Origin: Kalmusia sp. IMI 367209
Taxonomy: Eukaryota; Ascomycota; Dothideomycetes; Pleosporales; Didymosphaeriaceae
DNA length: 64,000 nucleotides
NCBI GenBank assembly: GCA_027946365.1
Contig: JAPEUQ010000003.1
Span: 3,410,001 to 3,474,000 of the forward strand
Direction: 5' to 3'
This document shows positions 59,999 to 64,000 of this stretch, piece after piece. The stretch's first letter is position 1, and every line of letters starts with the position of its first letter. Position numbers and translations under genes: made by a program. Under the pieces are notes generated by a model. The model was not told the DNA's origin. It saw only the letters and a program-made list of their open reading frames with translations, and ran no database searches.

Positions 59999-62900
59999 AT
60001 GTTTGCATCACTACTGCGCACGCGCAAAGATGACCGTCCCGAGACCACGCCTCTGCTCGCCGCCCTGAACAGGTACCGCCACCGCCACGCAGACGACGAC
60101 GCCGACGACGACGGCCATGAGGATGCAGGGCAGTACGATGGAGGCGACGAAGACTACGAGGATGAAGACCGAGGCGTACGAGACGGGCCCTTGCTGCCTG
60201 TCTTCAGCAGCGAGTTTCTCGGTACTTACCCGCGACTTCATGTTTGTTTACCGGTACTGCGCTAACCCTGCGCTACAGACCGCATACCCATCTACAACAC
60301 CACGCACGCCATCCGCATAATCGTCATCCAGCGATGCGAGACGACGCTCTCTTGGGACCAACTGCGCTCCCCGCAGGTATCGCAGTTTCTGGTCAAGCCT
60401 ATACAGCAGCAGATCCTCGCCGACCACTTCTCGCGCGGCGCCATATATTGCTTGATGGCCAACTGCCTACAGTTTCGGAAGGAGGGGGGAGGAGAACCCT
60501 GGAATGGTTGGGGTGAACAAATCGAGGGCGTTGATATGCGAGCTGTTGGCCATGCGCTTGCTGAAGGAGTTCTCCACCCGCGAGCTCATCGATGCACTTA
60601 GCTACGACTTCAGCCCGCTGCAAGGCCTCGCTTCACCTGGCCCTGGCACGACAACTCCTGGTGGAAATTGGGCGATCCAGAGCGCTCGTTCTGCTCGTAT
60701 CTCTACTGTCGAGGTTGCCATTCGTGCTCAGGCCAAGAAGTTCCTTGCGCATCCCTTGGTCGTTCAGCAATTAGAGGCTATCTGGGCCGGCACGATCGTT
60801 TTCCATTCGGTGGCAGACAGTCTACATAGAAAGCCAGAGCCGCTCAGTCGCCACTACCGCACTTTCGATGATCACCGTTCGCCTGGCCGAGGTCCGTCGC
60901 GCCGTATATCCCCCACCAAGCAGGGGAAACGCCCAACCACAACCGCAAATCGATACCCTCATGAGGAAAACTGTGACTTTGTACGACCCTCATGATGCAT
61001 CGCTGTTCAAGCTGTCCCGACTCCGTGTACCACGCTACCGAAATCTGTTCTCGACGCTGTCCTTTGGCATAATGCTTGGGTTGTTCCTGGCTGTGCTCGC
61101 GGAGAAATCCGACGACATCACGGCATTGGAGATGCTTTTCTGGATCTGGAGCGCAGGTTACATGCTGGATGAAATCGTCGGCTTCTCCGAGCAGGGCTTT
61201 GGACTATACATTATGAGTGTATGGAATGCCTTTGATCTAGGCATCTTGCTCATGTTCCTGGTCTATTATGTGCTTCGTCTGTATGGCATCCTGATGCCTG
61301 ACGTGCATAGCAGGCACGAAGTCGCTCGTATGGCTTACGACGTACTGGGTTCGACGGCAGTCCTCTTATTTCCCCGCCTGTTCTCCGCTCTGGATCATTA
61401 TCGCTACTTCTCACAGCTCCTTATCGCTTTTCGTATGATGGCTATGGATCTGGTCGCTATTCTAGTTCTCATCATCATCAGCTGCTCGGGGTTCTTCGTT
61501 GCCTTCACGCTGGCATTCAAAAAGGATCTTGGTGCAGGTAACACTGCATATGCTTTGTTCCAATTGCTTATGGGCTTCACCCCTGCTGCATGGGACATCT
61601 GGGTCGATTATAATCCCCTGGGGAAAACTCTATTGGCGCTCTTCCTCTTCATATGCCACTTCCTCATTGTTACTATCCTCGTCACAGTCCTAACAAACTC
61701 CTTCATGGCAGTCGTGCAGAATGCGAATGAGGAACACCAGTTCCTGTTTGCTGTCAACACTATTTCCATGGTCAAATCGGATGCGCTATTCTCTTATATC
61801 GCTCCTACAAATATTGTAGGATGGCTGCTGATTCCGCTCAAGTACTGCATGCCGTTCAAGAGGTTTGTTCGTATGAACCGCCTCCTAATCAAGGTCACAC
61901 ACATACCTATCTTGTTCAGTATCTTCTGTTATGAACGCTTGCTTCTGTCAAATTTGGCCTACGGACCAACCGACCTTGTGGAGCAGCGTGGACGCAGTCA
62001 ATCCCATGCTGCCGTACCAGCTTTCAGTATCCGAGGGCCCATGGATGTCTTCAGCCCTGGGAATCGGTTGAGGGAACCTTCTATCACAACCTTTCACAAG
62101 GACCGTGCTTTGGAGGAAGTTTTCCGACGCCCATTCCGAGATCCTAGCCTTCGAGAACCTGCATACCCACTGGGTAGGAGAAATTCAAGTAATGTAGTGT
62201 CGGACTGGATGAAGAGGATGGGAACTGAGGTGAGTTGTACCAGGACACGGTTTCACAAGCAGACTATCGAGCACACCACTAACTCAGGCAGGGTGGCGAG
62301 GCTTTCCCTCCACAGGATGATGCCCGGTCGCTCCTTGATCGTCTCGAGACGCGGAAGCGCCCGATTCTGAGGCGCACAAAGACAGCGGGTCAAGCTCAAC
62401 AAAAACGTAAGCACCCGCTCACGGCAACGCGGACCATTGCTTCCGATCCAGATCGGGATGAAAACCCAAGCCCTTTCACGCGACCGATCATAGAAGAAGA
62501 GGAGCCTGATATGGACGATGGCCCTCAACAAACTGAGGACGACGGAGACGATGAACTTCTCACGAACGACGAGGAGGAGCATGGCTCTGAGCACACTACT
62601 CGGGACAACAAGGCAGCAGGCAAGGAGAACAGACAGCCCAATACCGACGACACCTCGGATGAAGAATATTTCCGAACGCCTATGACAATCAGGCCACGCA
62701 CGCCTGTAGCACGTACGCCTGCTAGAACTGCTTCTCCACCCGCTTCGAGCATTCATCCGTTGTCCGAGGTTTCACCAAGCAAGAGACATAGTCGCTACAA
62801 GCCCGGGCACAATCGCAATCTCTCCTCGAATACTGTACTGTTCAGTCCCACGAAAGACAATGCAGATGAGTCGTCGCACTCCTCAGAGAGACCTCCGCGT

Positions 62901-63473
62901 ACGGCTCATCGCAGCGGAACAACGACTCCTGGTCGCTTGCCTTTGTCTAATCGCAGCGGAACGACGACCCCAGGTCGCTTGCGGCCGGTGATCAACGCTG
63001 CCCCAGTATCTCGCGCTCGCCCCATCATGCCTCCTGCCCAGCTCAGCCGCCAGAATCCTAACATGGCCAATTTCATCGCTCTCAACCAGCGACAGCGTGA
63101 GCCTTCCTTCAACGCCATGGCCCTGGATCTAGCATCAGACATCGGTGATAACCGTCCTCAAGCAGGCGCTTTCACTGGGCTTCCTGCGTCGTTCAGTACG
63201 CAGTTGGAGATGGCTGCGCGTATGCGGTCTCGGGACAAGATAGGTAGCGATGAGGAGTCGACGCGTATGAACAGGATCATCATGGCTCGTATGACTACCA
63301 TGGAGGAGGGCTTCAGGGACGTCCTAAAGGAACTTAAGGGCTTGAAGAAGAGCAGCGTGGGCAGTGATGGGACGCGAAGTCCTCCCTCTGAGCTTGTGAA
63401 GAGGAAAGGAAAGGGCAAGAAGAAGAGCGTTAGGAGTAGCGACGTTGAGGAGCGTATGGGCTCAAGCTTGTGA
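59999..63473 (+). CDS. yvc1-like: YVC1/TRP-like fungal cation channel (frameshifted twice here)
   Basis: Exons are 59999-60221, 60279-62229 and 62292-63473. After an acidic head comes the cytosolic domain typical of fungal YVC1 proteins (SRALICELLAMRLLKEFSTR then ELIDALSYDFSPLQGL), then VTLYDPHDASLFKLSRLRVP and at least six membrane helices with an ion-transport pore region (NTAYALFQLLMGFTPAAW). The C-tail is Ser/Thr/Pro-rich and disordered. The family forms vacuolar Ca2+-release channels. Oddity: the frame moves by one base at the G6 run 60484-60489 and again before 60960. Removing one base at each place gives a continuous 1117-residue protein whose length is a multiple of three. No intron of workable length explains either shift. 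Sequence error or pseudogene are both possible. Confidence 0.8.
62909..62983 (+). repeat. 42-bp tandem duplication in the channel tail
   Basis: Two copies of a 42-bp unit encode RSGTTTPGRL twice, 14 residues apart, with a few synonymous differences. It lies in the disordered C-tail of the YVC1-like protein. Confidence 0.8.
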
Positions 63474-64000
63474 GTCTGCAGTACGCAGTGCAGTCGGTCC
63501 CTATGATGTGTCCTGGGGTATCATCGGCGCATTCTCATTTGCATCAAGCGGCTGTCTCATCATTTTTGCGGCGTTCAAGCGGCATCAGCATTTGTTCGAG
63601 GGGTGGCCCCTTGACTTTTATGCGTTCCTAAGTAACATATCCCGGGTCGGGAACTGGCGTTTTTGGCCTGGGCTCGAGAGAGCTCTGTAGTATTACGTAT
63701 TATCACATGAGCAGTAATTCCCATTGTTTTCCAACATCGCCTCGAACAGCTGCTAGTGCTAAAGGTTTGTGAATGCCCGCAACGGGGTACATGATGCCCG
63801 CGGCCGTCCCGCTCGCTGATTGGCAGCTCCGACGCGCGCGTGACTTGCGCCTCGGTTTTCAAAGAACGTCACCCGGTCCACCTACACCGCCGCTCCCCAT
63901 CTTCCTACTGGATCGCCATCTTGGGGAAAACATGCACGAGGCCATGTGCGCGGCGCCGTCACGGCTGCCGAACAAGAAGGCATGTATCCCGAGACCAGTG
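63474..64000. other. 3' flank and window end
   Basis: After the channel stop codon no gene is supported. The last ~200 bp is GC-rich and may be the promoter of a gene beyond the window. Confidence 0.4.

Overview
The window looks like nuclear DNA of a filamentous ascomycete, most likely a Dothideomycete of the Pleosporales type. Introns are short (about 45-120 nt) with GTRNGY donors and CTRAY branch points. There are plant cell wall hydrolases (GH7, GH11), a GH72 wall transglycosylase with a GPI signal, an RTA1 protein, a Clr5-domain protein and a fused CPSase-ATCase gene. No bacterial operon, phage, CRISPR array, rRNA gene or convincing tRNA was seen. The species cannot be named from the sequence alone.

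Layout. 1-4.2 kb: gene-poor, with one Pro/Thr/Asn-repeat protein (2097-2996). 4.2-7.5 kb (-): long alpha/beta hydrolase, frameshifted in this sequence. 9.2-10.3 kb (+): sterol-desaturase-like membrane protein. 10.8-13.4 kb: divergent pair eL6 (-) and Rpn13 (+). 13.8-14.7 kb (-): small MC-x-CxH cysteine-motif protein. 15.1-19.3 kb: divergent pair prolyl-tRNA synthetase (-) and CCT1/TCP-1 alpha (+). 20.5-21.6 kb (+): RTA1-like protein. 21.9-23.5 kb (-): GH7 cellulase. 23.5-26.7 kb: long gene-poor stretch. 26.7-28.5 kb (+): coiled-coil protein. 29.0-30.1 kb (-): Clr5-domain protein. 31.0-31.6 kb (-): zipper-like protein. 32.2-32.9 kb (-): hotdog thioesterase carrying a twin intron. 33.4-35.0 kb (-): MFS sugar porter. 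35.9-37.6 kb (-): GH72 glucanosyltransferase. 38.8-39.0 kb (-): small Cys protein. 40.0-42.6 kb: divergent pair Bub3 (-) and GPN2 (+). 43.1-44.7 kb (+): Chm7/CHMP7. 45.3-45.8 kb (+): complex I ESSS subunit. 46.2-46.9 kb (-): GH11 xylanase. 48.6-48.9 kb (+): small Cys protein. 49.0-49.9 kb (-): unknown. 50.2-52.1 kb: divergent pair Pop5 (-) and longin R-SNARE (+). 52.8-58.5 kb (-): CPSase-ATCase (Ura2/pyrABCN). 60.0-63.5 kb (+): YVC1-like cation channel, frameshifted twice.

Most genes are core housekeeping functions: translation, the proteasome, chaperonin, tRNA processing, pyrimidine synthesis, spindle checkpoint, ESCRT, SNARE and respiration. Several share short divergent promoters. The cell-wall and transport genes are scattered and do not form a cluster. 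I see no secondary-metabolite cluster and no intact transposon.

The best observations are: (i) a textbook donor-interrupted twin intron (stwintron) in the thioesterase gene; (ii) a CPSase-ATCase fusion with no room for the vestigial dihydroorotase-like domain usual in fungal Ura2; (iii) three single-base frame disruptions in two otherwise well-formed genes, each explainable by one extra base in a G or C run, which suggests homopolymer sequence errors or recent gene damage.
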